Shown here in pieces: positions 25,727 through 39,000 of a stretch of 64,000 nucleotides of DNA (position 1 is the stretch's first letter; every line of letters begins with the position of its first letter). The DNA comes from Certhia americana (lineage: Eukaryota; Chordata; Aves; Passeriformes; Certhiidae): the NCBI GenBank assembly GCA_018697195.1, contig CM031878.1:40570564-40634563 (forward strand), in the 5' to 3' direction. Position numbers and translations under genes: made by a program. The notes beneath the pieces were generated by a model. That model was not told where the DNA came from. It saw only the letters and a program-made list of their open reading frames with translations, and ran no database searches.

Positions 25727-26168
25727 ATCACAGGGTGAGAATTTTACATATATGGGGTTTTCAGGATGGTAGACAGGTGATGACAAGATGGAGGAAGCAC
25801 ATGGCTTTGGGGTTTCTTCCTTCTTCCTTGCCTCCATGCTCTGCTGTGAGATGGCACATTAGGGTTGGTTTAGAATAGAGTTTAACCTTCTATCATAGAT
25901 AATAGTTATTGGAGTAGAATTATAAATACTGATTACATAGAATGTAGTATAAATATCCACGCCACCCTAAGGGTGGGAGCATTTAGACATTAGAACATTA
26001 GGCTTTTAGTATTTTGTAGTGAGTAGTTGGGCATTTGTACATTTTGTAGTTAGCTTTGGTATTTGAAATGATAAGAAAAAATAAATTATGAAGAGAAAAG
26101 CCTCATGCTCACCTTTCCTTCAAGATCTCTGGCTGGTGAAAACGAAACTGTGTACATTCTTGGAAGAA
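25727..26168 (+). mobile_element. Probable solo LTR of an avian endogenous retrovirus
   Basis: This segment has the internal order of an LTR: a TATA-type box (TATAAATAT) at 25,948-25,956, then AATAAA at 26,080-26,085, about 130 bp later, then a short tail ending near 'gtgtaca'. The phrases 'gatggaggaagcacatggct', 'ggtttcttccttcttccttg' and 'ccttcaagatctctggctgg' are reminiscent of a repeat family common in songbirds, from memory. I could not fix a TG...CA boundary pair or a target duplication. No internal viral genes are present. It lies between the CKS2 poly(A) site and the SECISBP2 promoter. Confidence 0.45.
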
Positions 26169-26806
26169 GATAAATGGCTGGCTGGCAAATGGAAAAACAG
26201 AAAACAGAAAAAGAAAATAGATTTATCTAATTCCGAGATTGAGTAAGAGTACCTACTTCAAAAAACAAAAAATGATTTTGTGAACCCAGTATTACTTGGT
26301 ATAAACTTAGGGATGAATAGTACTCAATATTTCAAAGAGATTTTTAGACTCTTTGGCTGAACTTGGCAAATACCAGTTTTCAAACTGGGGCTTTAGCCTG
26401 CTCTTCCCTGTCTTGGATCCAGATTATCACTGTGCATTCTTGGGACTCTGCAGTAGTAGCTAAACAGACAAACCTTTTCTAATGAAGGTGTTTCTGTATA
26501 TTGAACAGTTCTCAAGAGTAACAGGTTCGTTTCAAAGGTGAATTGCATTACAGCTGTGCACAATTTGGAAGGCCAACAAAAGCAGGTTTGAAGTATGCTC
26601 TGCCTGTGTAATGTGTGCTCTCACGGAGACAGACGAAATAAGCAACCTAGAAACGTGTGTGAGGAAAATAACCCTTATAGCCTTTCCTCTAAAGCTGCAA
26701 AACCTGTCTTCTCAAGTGCTGGTCTGTGCCAGGCCTGGGTAGAGTAGGACTATCCAAGTCTGAAGCAAGCACCTTCACTGAGAATCTTGCTGAGTTCTGC
26801 CGGGGG

Positions 26807-26990
26807 TCTGTGTGGCTGTCAGTGGTGCACTCCAGCCTTTATTCCCTGTGCTCCCTTCTCCCATGGCTCAGCCCTGCCGGGGTTCTGTGTGGCTGTCAGC
26901 GCTGNNNNNNNNNNTGTGTGGCTGTCAGCGCTGCACTCCAGCCTTTATTCCCTGTGCTCCCTTCTCCCGTGGCCCGGCCCAGCCGTGCCC
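26807..26990 (+). repeat. 77-bp minisatellite next to the SECISBP2 promoter, interrupted by a gap
   Basis: A 77-bp unit beginning 'tctgtgtggctgtcag' runs 26,807-26,883, restarts at 26,884, is cut by ten Ns, and appears again after the gap as 'tgtgtggctgtcagcgctgc' through to about 26,990. At least two copies are visible. Frames read through it repeat the same Trp-Leu-Ser/Ala pattern and are artefacts. The downstream end merges into the GC-rich SECISBP2 promoter. Confidence 0.85.
26905..26914. other. Assembly gap (10 N)
   Basis: Ten Ns interrupt the minisatellite. The 19 bases immediately before (26,886-26,904) are identical to the 19 bases immediately after (26,915-26,933), so the gap may join overlapping ends or hide an unknown number of repeat units. 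Confidence 0.97.
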
Positions 26991-26994
26991 GGCC

Positions 26995-27069
26995 CCTCCT
27001 TCCGGGGCGGGGCCGTGACGTCATGGCGGCGCGCCCGGCGGCGGGAGCGGGGCCGCGCCCCCCCGCGCC
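26995..27069 (+). promoter_or_regulatory. SECISBP2: SECISBP2 promoter: GC box, CRE and YY1-type site
   Basis: Just upstream of the first ATG are a GC box (GGGGCGGGG, near 27,004), a perfect palindromic cAMP response element TGACGTCA at 27,016-27,023, and an overlapping ATGGCGGC that matches the YY1 core. There is no TATA box. The arrangement is typical of a CpG-island housekeeping promoter. The leader would be very short (roughly 20-50 nt), because the start codon is at 27,070. Confidence 0.65.
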
Positions 27070-30000
27070 ATGTCGGCCGAGAGGCGCTCGGGCCGCGGCG
27101 GCGAGGTAAGGGCGGCGGCAGCAGCTGCACTCAGTCCCCTGCCCCCTCACAGCTCTTCCCGCCCAGGAGTCGTTCTCCAGGAGCCGCCTGGGGCGGGAGC
27201 TGCGGGCGGGTCCCTTCGGGCCGCGCCTCGGTACCGCTCCCCGCCCCGGGGCCGCTCAGCAGCCCGGGCCCAGCCCGCCGGCTCTCATTCTCTTCCCCGG
27301 GCAGGGGGACTGCCACCGCGCCTTGGGTCAGCTTTTGATTCAGCGCTGGGGCAAGAGTCTTCTGGAAGGTCAAAATCGGGGGGGAGGGTCTCTCAGGTTG
27401 GAGCACAGCGAGTCACTTCCCACCGCTTGGGATGGGAAACTCCAGACATTAAATTCCAGTGAGCTCAGGTGTGGAAACCTTTTCTCATTCAGTATGAAGG
27501 GTCTGCCGCAAGGACAGGTGTACGTCCCAGGCATTGTAAGGCTGGGTGCCCAGATTCTAACCAATAGTAGTAGTGTTACCCACATGGATGTATCACCTGG
27601 TCAGGTTCGGGGATCTTAGTGAGCAGTCGGGAGTGCTCCTGCGTGCTTTGATGACATGGCAGTAAATACTTGGAATCTCATTTCATTATCCTTCCATATA
27701 TACGTATCCAGTTTAAGTTGGTGGCAATTCAGAACAAATGGAAAACTTTTCTTAATAAATTTGTGTTGTGTTAGAAACAAGAGGGCTACAAAATGAAGTG
27801 TTCATTTCAGACAGACTGCCTTAAAGTACAGACGTGGATGAAGTCATTGTTACATACTTTCTGAATTTGATTAACAGTAGTGCTAGTATATTTATGAATT
27901 GTAGTTTGTGTTGTTCAAATATGATGTAAGAATTTGTATATTTGCATTTACTGCACCTTGTTTTAAGCTGGCTTCTGTCCTTTACATAACTGACCTTTGT
28001 GAGTGTTTCATGATAAACGAGAGTATTGAGTGACTTTTTAGGTGTTTTTCCAAATTCCTTTGTTTTGTTTTCACTTTATTTCTCCCTTTTTTGGTGAGCT
28101 TTGTTGTTTTGCATGATTTGTTAGAAAAGCGCAAACTAACACTTTCCAATGAGAGTTAAGCTCACAAGACTGAGTGTTTTTCACTTAATAACATCAATCT
28201 CCAAATGCATGTAGCCAAAAAACGTTTTGTTTCTCAGGGCATCAAGTTGTCAGCAGAGGTCAAACCATTTGTCCCAAAGCATGCGGCGGTAACTGTGGCA
28301 TGGTCAGAACCCTCAGAAGCATGTGTCTTTCCTAGGTACTTAACTACATGCTACCCATTTGTTCAGGAGCCATCTCTGGATAAGTATGTATATTTTCTGA
28401 ATCTTATTTCTTGGGGGAATTTAACCTTCTGGTTTTGCACATTGAGTGCTTTTACAAAGTCAAGGTTCCAATATATTATTAGTCCAACTGTAGAAATGCT
28501 TCTGCGTTATCTTTGTGATTTGGTTTTTTACATTTGTGTTTTCTGGGCATATACCAGGTACTTTGTCTTCTGCTCACAGGGGCCCATATTGTTACAGAGT
28601 ATTAAGGAGGATTTGGTTGTCTATAATGACTGGTCTGGTTTTTGTCATTTCAATGACAAAATGTCAGAACATTTCTGTGTTTTGGATGGAGCTGAATCCA
28701 GTCCTCGGATGAAAGAATGGTTGTGTTGCAGCCAGGCTGAAGTAGATGCAGTTGTACACAAAGAAAAAGATTCTTCAAGAAGATTTCTCATCCTGTAAAA
28801 TATTGAGTGTATGGGGCTTCTCCTGGATCTCCTCTACACAACCTGTGCATCTCCAGAAAGGCAGTTTTACTAAAAATGTTACAGGTTTCTGAAAGTTTTG
28901 GGGGTTTTCTGTTGGAGCCCAGGAATGGTACTTGTGGTAGACTTATAAAAGTATTTTTTAACCCAGAGCAAACTGGAAAAAAGCCTACATAATATGATAG
29001 GAAATAATTGAGTCCTGTAAGAATCTGATGATATTAAACAGTTCTCTCATTGCTTCTCAGGACCCTAAGGATTGGATTGATTATACAATTTCTGCAAAGT
29101 TATTGGTGTTTCTTTAAAAATTCAGAATATTAGTGAACACAATCATTGTAGGCCATCATTTTATCCTACAGGAAATCTTAGTATTTTCAACCTGTTTTCA
29201 TTTCTACTAGAAATTTAGCCTTGAGGTCAGTATGGCCTGTTCTATACATCAGAGAAAGCCCACAGCATTAGCTTTAAATCAATTACTATCAAAAAAAGTC
29301 CATCCTAGACAACAGTAGTCTTCTGATGAATGTTTTGCCTTGATGGGACTGAGACATAGGCATATTTGAGTCTCATTTGGTATATTTCTTCTTTGTGTGT
29401 GTGATTATGAGCATTGTTTTGACTGCATTCTGTCAGGATTGCAACAGGTAGTATGAGGTGTGTTATCTGAAGACTTGTACTGATAGGAAAGTTTCTCTGT
29501 CATTATCTACACAAAATTCTGAGGTTAGTAGTTTCATGGAGAACAGCTTTAAAAACTGAGTGCAACTTTCTGAAGCTGAGAAATTTCTATTCTCCTAATC
29601 AAATCTGGACTCTGTATATTTTCTGGATAAAGCGTAGAAGGAAATTAAAAGGGAATTTCTGAGCATACATTTGAAGGAAAGAAGCATGCCCCAGATATGT
29701 TGTGTTTTCATAAATTGTGATGGCTACATGCAGGTCAGTTAATTATTATTTTATAGTTTTACATTGTATTTCATACATGTTTTATACTCCATAAACTGTT
29801 ATGCTCCCACTTTGTTATTGCCATTTTAAGACAGGTTTTAATGTGTTTTTTTTTTTATGTTGAGTATGTGGTTCATGTCATATCCTTACACTGTGCTTTT
29901 GGTTTGTTTCACAAGAAAAAAGCTTACTGAAAATAAGCTTGAAGAATCTCAGTAACCTTAAACAGGCATGAGAACTATAACTGCAAAGCAGACTTGTTTT

Positions 30001-33000
30001 GAAATTTGGAAATGGATACCATGTGTTGTAAGATACTTGCTGAACTACATGTTTTCCCGAAAACAAAAAATTAATTTGTTTTAGAGATGTCTGTAGGAGT
30101 GGGAAAACACATAATTGAAATAACATGGAATAGTTTTCTTTTGAAATAGAACTTTCTTGTTAAACAAATTCTTTAGACAAGGAATATGTTTGTCTAGGCA
30201 GCTACTAGGTGCTGAAGACTTTGCCCAGGATGACTTTGATTTCTTTCTCAATATCCATCACATAGTGTTCTGGGAGATCCTGGCTTCCGTGAATACTCCA
30301 GCTGCTCTTACTCACCTGATGTTGTTGCAAATGTGTATCCAGTAGCTGGCTCACAGTATCAGTCTAACAACTCAACACACTATAATGGTTCAGGAATAGT
30401 CAGTGAATCTGCTGAGCAAACATATCCAGTCAGACAAGAAAGTAAGAGTCTTTCAAAGGTGAGCAAATTTGTGGTTATTTTTCAAATTAATGTTAAATTC
30501 TTGCTTTAAATCAATCTTTATAAATGTTTGGTTCATACATTTAAAGTGAATCATCACTCTTTCTTCTTGCAGTGATCATGAATGGCATTTAAAGAGGATA
30601 GTAGTGTAGTGTGCTCAACTTCAGAATACCAAAAACTTCATGGAATTCCACACTTCAGATTAATACAGTTTTTAAGCAGCATTTTTGGAGCATGAGGGGA
30701 AATAATTTTTTTTTTCCCTAGAAGCATCTAAAGTGGGGGAGAGGTGGGGAAGGCCAATCATTTGGGAGCTGTGCTTTCTTTTTTCACTCTTTGGGTTTGG
30801 GGAGAGGAGAGAAGGGCTTTTTTTTTTCAGTTCAGTGGCAGCTTCATTAACCTGACTTAAGACAGACCTGGTGTCTGTAATCATCTGTTTCACTGAGAAG
30901 TGATAAGGTCACTTCTGTTGTTGAAAGACTTGCAAGGCTTGCCACAGGTTGAAGACAGCCCACAAGAAAGGTGGAACTTGTGCTACTGGGGAGAGGGAAT
31001 AAAGGTTCACGTGGAAAAAAAGAAATATACTCTTTTTCAGTCAGAAGTAAAACTGATGTTCATTAAACATCTTCAGTCATTTTTTTCTGTTTTTGGATAA
31101 ATTTGCAAAATATTTTCAAACAAAAATAGACAAAACTTTTAAAATACAAAAGGGAAAAAACCCTAATGTATTATGAACTCATTTCTCTCCGTGGTTAGAC
31201 ATTGTGTTTCTTAGATTTGTGCAGCTGCTTTTGTTTCCAGCAGTTTCATCTGATCTGTTCTGCAGTCACATCCTTCTGGTGGACCTTACTCCCTAGGCAG
31301 AGACTTGGTAACTTCAGTGTGGTCAAGTCTGTGTAGAGGAGTTGTAAAACTAGGTCCTAAGCATGCATTACTAGATGTAAGGTACAAAGTCTAGACACTC
31401 AAACTTTCTCGTTTTCTTGCAGAGAGGAGGATTATGTGCTGAAGCTGTCTGGGGAGAGGATGAGCTCAGCATTAGCACAAGCGATGTAATACAAAAAACT
31501 TATTTAAGTTTCTGGGAGGAGTTCTGTGATCTTGTGATCTTTGTAGCGACCTTGTACTGTTTTATAGTCTTTTTGTCATTGTTCCATGTCATATATTTTT
31601 TTGGGAACTTCAGAGAAGTGATTGATCCTTGCAGCTTTACATTAATTTGATCATGTGTCACTTTAACAATTTGCCTTTGGAGATCAAGAAATGCCTTGTC
31701 CTCCCACCTAAGAAGACGATTTTCCTGCCAAATGTACTTTGAATTTAGTGCAGCATCCTGTAATCAGAGTTAAGCCATTTGTCTAGGCTGGTAGAATATG
31801 GTTTGCATAGTTGCAAACCTGGGGCTTGTTCCTTGCTTGCTGATTCCTTAGCCCAGCTCTGCCAAACTGTGTTTTGTGGAAGTATTGTAAGATTTTCACA
31901 ACTGTGCATTATGGGTGAGTGTGTGTCCTTTACAGGGATCATGTAGGTGTGTCTTTTCTAACTACTTTACTCCAAGTTTTTTGCAAGTTATGACATGAGT
32001 CTTACACAGTTTGCCTATGATATGTAATATAGTCAAAAGATTGTATTCTTTTAAGGTTTTAGCCCTATTCTAGAAGAAACTTGGTTTAGAAAATCAAATT
32101 GGGTGATTTAATACCAAACAGTTTTAAACTATTGGAAATGAGATCACAAAAATCCCATTGTCTAGAAGCATATGTATATATCCATCTTACTTGGGCTTTA
32201 ATATATGCTATAAAAGGCACAGGGGACCAGTTAGGTGAAATGAAATAGCATGTGTCTAAATGATGGTTATCTTTATTGGTTACTTGTAGTTATGGTATAT
32301 GAACTGTTTGTTTTGCATTAACTTGATGATCAAACTCCAAATACAGTGGTGGTTAACTGCAACTCATGGCAAACTTGGTAGCTTTCAAAGTTTCAGTAAA
32401 ACCTACTAAATATGTCACAAATACTTGCAGCAGAAGAGATCAAAAGAAGATGAGAAAAGACTGGACAAGAAAAGGCATGATGGAGGTGAAGCTTCTGTCA
32501 GAATTGTGAACAGGATTTCATTCCAGACCTCTACATGCAGCAGAGATTCTGTGAAACCAGGTACAAATATGTTTGGTTATAAGTGCATGGAATAGATGCG
32601 GAATGGGTATCTGTGCGATATGCTGCAATTGGTGCTTATGTTTCTAAGTCTAGGATAGGTAAGGAAAAAGATACCTTTTCTCTATGACTCTCTTGAGAAG
32701 GAATAGTGGCCTGTCTTTTTCTGATTGAACAAATTGATATAAACTGATACAAAAATTTCTAAAACACTTATAGTTGCTTCTTCAGTCAGTATTGTGTTTG
32801 CATTTGATTATAATTGCTAGGGTCTTTTTATTTAATGTGAGCTGTGCATAGCAGCAGTCCTTATGACCATTGCTGTAGTTATGTTAACTAGTGTACTATA
32901 AAGTGTACCTAGAAATGGTCACAAGCAAGTTTAATTACTTAGGCTTTACATGCTTTATTTAGACAGGTTCAATAAAACTACAAACAAGAAGTCAACTGAA

Positions 33001-36000
33001 ACTCCAAAACCAGAGTCTCGTCCTGTACCTGCATTTGAAGCTAGTGTTCTGGATTTCCACAAGTCACAGAGTTCGGGAAGCAGTGAGATACTGAACGTAC
33101 ACCATAAAAGTACACCAGTAAGTTTGTTGGAAAGTAACACCATGTCCTTGGTCAACCTCACCTCAATGTCTCTTCTGCTGAACACCAAGGGTAGCCCATA
33201 CCAACCCACATTGTAGAACTGCTAAAAATAAAACTTGTCAAAAGTACTAACATTATTAATGCAAGTATTTTGCATTCAGTATTGCAGTTTAAGACCTAAT
33301 TAAGTACCTTGCGAGCGGGGAGGTTCAGAGCTAGAGGTTTGGGGGCTCTTCTGGGTGGTAGTGTCAGTACTTACTGTATCCTACTCTTTCTTACTGTACT
33401 TTCCTTGTCTGTGCTGCTCACAGATAGGGGAAAGCCAGGTACCACCGGAATGTAAATATGTACTGGTATGGTCTAGATTGCCTGTAGGGACCATGTATGT
33501 TCCTGTGCTTAGCAGCTTACTGTGTTCTCTTTCACCTGGAAATACTAAGTAAGCAGTCACTTATCCAATAGTTTCAACACATTAAAAAAAAAAAAAAAAA
33601 AAAAGGTCTTAATTGTTGTATTTAATTGCTTTCTGCTCAAGGTTAAAAATAAGAAACTGAATTCCCGAGGAAGAAAAAATACTGCTGAGTGTTAATATTT
33701 CTTTCTTTGTCTCCCTGTTTGTATGTAAATAAAATACTGGAGTATTCAGCAGTATATCACATATACTGAATCAAAGTTTTCAGTAGTGATTAATGATTAA
33801 TAATTCTGAAGGATCCAAACAATAATATTTCTGATGCTTCTGAGTGGAAGGCTGTCTGTAATGAAAAAAGACCTTTCTAGTAACCCTTGAGTGTCATTTT
33901 TCATTATTCGTTTGAGTTTGATGGTAGAATTTCTTTTTAGCATACATGAAACATCAAAATATATTCTTGTTTGTTGTTAGATCATTGTTTTGATGCTTTT
34001 GTAAAATATAAGAGGGCATAATCTTGCTTGTATACCAGTGAGGAGACACCTGCTCAAATTTTGTAATACTATAGGGCAGAAATGATGGTTCCACTAAGAC
34101 AAGCAATGAAAAGGCTGAAAAGGTCCTATGCTGTTATCTGTAGATGGGATGAGAACTTTTTAGTTTATGGTGGTTTATTGTTTTAGCTGTGTTAGGATTT
34201 TAATCCCTGTATGATACCTGGTTATTTATTTTGCAGGAAGATACTTCTGCAAAAAGCAAAGCTTCACCAAAAGCTTCAGATGAAGCAGGAGCCAATTTAA
34301 TTCCCTCTTCACGTGATGGTAGGGATAAGTTCTTCAAACGAAGATTATTTGCCTGCATTTTTAACTGCTTGTATCTCAGCAGTTTGGAAAACTAAAGTGT
34401 TCTGAGGAGTTGTTAATGTGTAAAGTAAAAAAAGAAAAATTCAGGAGCAAGCTCATTAGAAAAGGAGAAGAAAATAACTATCACTTTCTTTCAAATGAGA
34501 TGACCACTTATCACTCATTCTTGCTTGTATATTTCATCAGCTGGGATTCTGGAATTGAAGAAATTTTTAGTTTGGAAGAGATCATAACCATAATACTGCC
34601 AAGCCCACCACTAAGCCATGTCCTTAAGTGCCAAGTCTCCACATATTTTAAATATCTCCAGATAGAATCAATCAACTACTATACTGGGCTGTCCGTTCAG
34701 GCTTGATAATGCTTTTGGTAAAGAAATTTTTCCTGATGTTCAATCTAAAACTGCCATCTGACAATTTTATGGTAGAACTTCAGACCGTTTCCCCTTGTCC
34801 TGTCTCTTATTACCTGGGAGAAAAGGCCAACTGCCACCTGGCTACACATTCCTTTCAGGTGGTTGTATAGAGTGATAAGGTCTCCCCTGAGCCTCCTTTT
34901 CTCCAGGCTAAACAATCCCAGCTCCCTCAGCTGCTCCTCACAGGACTTGTGCTCCAGATCCTTCATCAGCTCTATTTCCCTTCTCTGGACATACTCCAGC
35001 ACAATGTCTTTCTTGCAGTGAGGGGCCCAGTACTGGACACATTCAAGGTGCAGCCTCACCAGTGCCAAGTACAGCGAGACAATTCCTGCCCTGGTCCTGG
35101 TGGCCACACTATTGCTGATACAGGCCAGGATGCCTGGCTGCACTCTGGCTCATGTTCTACTGTTCACCAGCATCCCCAGGTTCTTTTCCTCTGGGCAGCT
35201 TTCCTGCTGCTGTTCCCTAAGTCTGTAGCACCACATGAGATTGTTGAAACAATCTGAAGGACAGAACCTATCAATTCAGCTTGCTGAACCTCGTGCAGTT
35301 GGCCTCTGCCCATCAATCCAGCCTGTCCAGATCCCTCTGCAGAGCCTTCCTACCTTCCAACAGATAAAACACCTGCCTGGTTTGGTGTCATCTGTGAACT
35401 TGTTGATTTGATCCTGGTCATTGGTATATATTGGTATATATATATATATATATATATACACAGGACTGCCCCCAGTACTGAGCACAAGGGAAAGCAAAGA
35501 AAGTTGGCTCCAATGAGTCCCATTTTGTTGTGTCATTTAGGTTCAAAGGAAGATACTTTTGTAGTTGCCTCTCATGTTGTTTCAAGTGAGGAAAGGAACA
35601 TATATTGGTTATTGGAAGTCTATTGTGTCATACGCAGATTTTTTCCAAGAGTAAATGAGAGAGAGATATTTGATTAGTCTTTATATGCTGATTTGTTTTA
35701 AATAGCTGGCACCCCAGAGTTTAGTATGTACCCAAAGGTTTTTATGTTATTTCTGTTAAGAGAACCATGATGCCAAAACCTCCCTGTATTTTATGTTTGT
35801 TCATTTTGTTTGGGTTTTTTTTTTTTGTTTGCCTGTTGTCTGGCTGTGGGGATGAAGGGCTTTTTTTTTTTTAATTGCCACAAACTATCATATGGCTAGT
35901 TTCATGTGAAAAGCATTCTGTTCATCAGGACTGTATCTTGGAGGCATCACATACATTAAGATTGAATTGTCTGAGTGCTCTAACTGGATTTCTCTGCATA

Positions 36001-39000
36001 CACGGACATGCACCAGTCTGTACAGTTTGGTCCTTATCTTCCCAGTAACTTCAGTAATGATTCAGAAAGGACAGGGTAATCACTATAATGCTTTGAAGTG
36101 CCTTCTAAAGATAAAGTTACTCTGGAACCTCTAAACTCCTGTGATAATGGGGGTGTTTTGTTAAACACTATTGTCCCTGAGAAAGAAGTAGCAGTTTGTG
36201 GTGGGTTGACCATGGCAGACAGTCAGACTCCCACACAGCGGTTCTCTGGCTCTCCTTCCTCAGCAGCACAGGAGCAGAAAATCAGATAAAAAAGCTTGTG
36301 AACCAAAATGAGGACAGGAAGATTGCTTGCTTGCCAGGCAAAACAGACTCAACTAGATGAAGATTGACAATTTTTTGACAATTAAAATAGGGTCAGATGA
36401 TGAGAAGCTAAACCAAAACTAAATCCACCTTCCTTCAACCCTCTCTTCTTTGTAATGTCCCCTCCCTGCTCTGAGTGACACAGAAACAGGGGTCACTCTG
36501 CCACTTCTTTCTCTGCAGGGTTGCAGGGGCTCAGCTGCCTCACCATGGTCTGCACCAGGTACTGTAGGCGTACCTCTGTTAAGGTGCCTGAACACCTCCT
36601 CCCCCTCCTTCTGCACTGACCTTGGTGTCTGCAGGGCTGATGCATTCAGTTTTTCTTATCATTCCACCTTCCAACTCCTGCACATGGTTTTCACTCTGTG
36701 TGAACTTAAGCATCATCAGCATAGCTGATCAGCCCTGCTGAGGCTGACATTTGGTCTCTGTTGGATCTGAATTGCTCTGGGGCTGGCCATGTCCAACTCT
36801 TTGCAGCAGCTACTGCAAACTCCCCCAGCTACCAAAATTTAGCCATCTAAACCCATTACGCTTTTTTATCGTTCATGGGAAGTTTTATTCATTCTTAAGA
36901 AAAATCTATACTGTGTTCTATATTTGCTTCATGTTAGGAATATTTACAAAATTAATTATGTCTTTCAAAATGTTTTTCAAAACAGTGATACATCTCAGTG
37001 GTAGTGAGTGACTCAGTGCACTGAGGCACACTGGGAATTATTTCACCCACTACCTATGCCTGTAACAATATGAAGTTTTCAGAAAGTAAAAGGTACCCAT
37101 GAGGCCTTGTGCATGACAGCTGCGTGACTGCCAGGAGAAATATTAAAGGACTTTTTGTATATAAGCAGAGCAGAATTTTTAGTATTTTGAAAACGAGCGT
37201 GGGAGTATGGAGTAGTATGATACAGTTCAGATTTCCAAATAACAGTTAATTGTGTTTATGTATATAGTGTTGGGCAGTATATGGAGTAGTTGAAATTCAG
37301 GAAAGCTTGCTGGAGAAATAAAAGGTGTGGTTTATTCCAGTCCTTCCTCAGAAAGAATATGGCTCTGCTTTATTTACTAGTCCTTGATTAATTAATTAAT
37401 TACCCTTTTTCTTTTGAGTATTTGAGGACTATTTTTGAGAAATCTTTGTGTTTACTTTTTTTCCCAATGTCATTTCCTGAAGCACCTGCAGATGGCTCTG
37501 CTCAGCCACATGCATCTTGGGCTGTGGTACTTTCACAGCCCCCAAAGAAAGTTGTTTCATCACCAGCATCTGAAGGTCTTTCCAGAGGCAAAGGGAAGCA
37601 GGAGATTGAACCAAAGGTACTTGAAAGTTCTCTGCTCTCAACTAATACCTGTTCTTGTGTTTGTGTCTCTTTACTGCCATTTTTTCCCTGGGCTCTGTAC
37701 AGTATACACTTCTGTAAAGAGAATATATGAAGTCAAACTTATTCTTACTAGAATTTTTCATGTCTTCGGAAAGAATCACAGGAAATCAAAAAGGCAGTGC
37801 TAGTACAGGAATAAGAACTTTCAACTTTGAGGCTGAATTTTTTTCAAATTCCTGACTGTCAGAATGAGACATGAAACATGGAACTCTTTCCTTATTTGGC
37901 ATAATATTTCCTAATTAAATCCCAGTCTCAATACATTCTCATAACAATGCAGTATGTTGTAACTGAAGAATTCTTGTGGTAGCTATGAATTTTTAAGAGA
38001 TACTGAATTTTCTTTGTCTGCTAAATGTCCCAACCTGGATTGATTTAGATATCCTTTGGTAGTGTAAGGCTAGTCACTTCTATATATTTTGGTAGGTGAT
38101 ACTGAAAAAGATTAGTTTTTAAACATCATACCTCGTGGTCTTTTGCAGCAGTCAGAAACAAAAAATATTGCAAGTGAAACTCAGCCTGAGGAAGGGTCAG
38201 AAAAGAAGAAGAAAAAGAAGAAAAAGAAGAAAAAACTTAAGTCACCCACTGATGTAGAAAGACCTCAAAGTGAATGTAACACAATACAGGAACCACCGAA
38301 GATTGAGGTAAACTGAAGTTTATTTGCTGTTCTTTTAAGTGTTATGAATGTAGTAGAAGACTAAATGTTAACATAGCTTTGTACAAATTTAAGTTCAAAT
38401 CCTGTTTGTAGAGGATGTTGGTACAGTTTTTGAATTGAGATGTTTGTCAGAGATTACTGGTAGGAAACAGTTGTAGTTTTTAAATTACCACAAGTTTTTA
38501 AATTGGTGAGAGCAGTTTCCTAGATTAGAAATATTCTGTAGCAACTGTTGTTTGGGGTATGTGGAATATACTGGGTGCTACAGTGTGCCGCAGTTTTAAA
38601 GATTGTGACAGTATTACAATTCTAGTTGTCTCACAGCTTGGAAGCAGTATCTGTGCAACATAGTTGACAGTGCTTACATTTCTGATTTTTAATTTCGGTT
38701 TCTTTCCAAATTCATGTAACTGCAGTAGGTATATTAGTATTTTGATACTCCTGTGTATCAGTATTGCAAAGGCATGAGCCTCTCCCACATTAGAGGAGTA
38801 TTGTTTGGTATATGGTTGAACAGTGCTTCACTGAAGGCCGAATACTGCTCTCAAAAGAGCAATATATTGGATTGCTTTCTAGTTTTATACAGGTCAGTCG
38901 TTTATAGACACTGCTAATAAGCGTAAATGGATACATCTGGAGAAAACCAATCCTGACTTTTCATACACATTGGTAGGTCCTGACCTTGATATCTTCTTTG

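Noticed and set aside
26726..27462. Frames of 127-183 codons around the assembly gap
   Set aside because: Produced by the 77-bp minisatellite and GC-rich promoter; they do not share the frame of SECISBP2 exon 1.
28205..28798. 197-codon plus-strand frame
   Set aside because: It contains SECISBP2 exon 2 but begins in intron 1 and reads past the GTATGT donor into intron 2; only 28,238-28,383 is coding.
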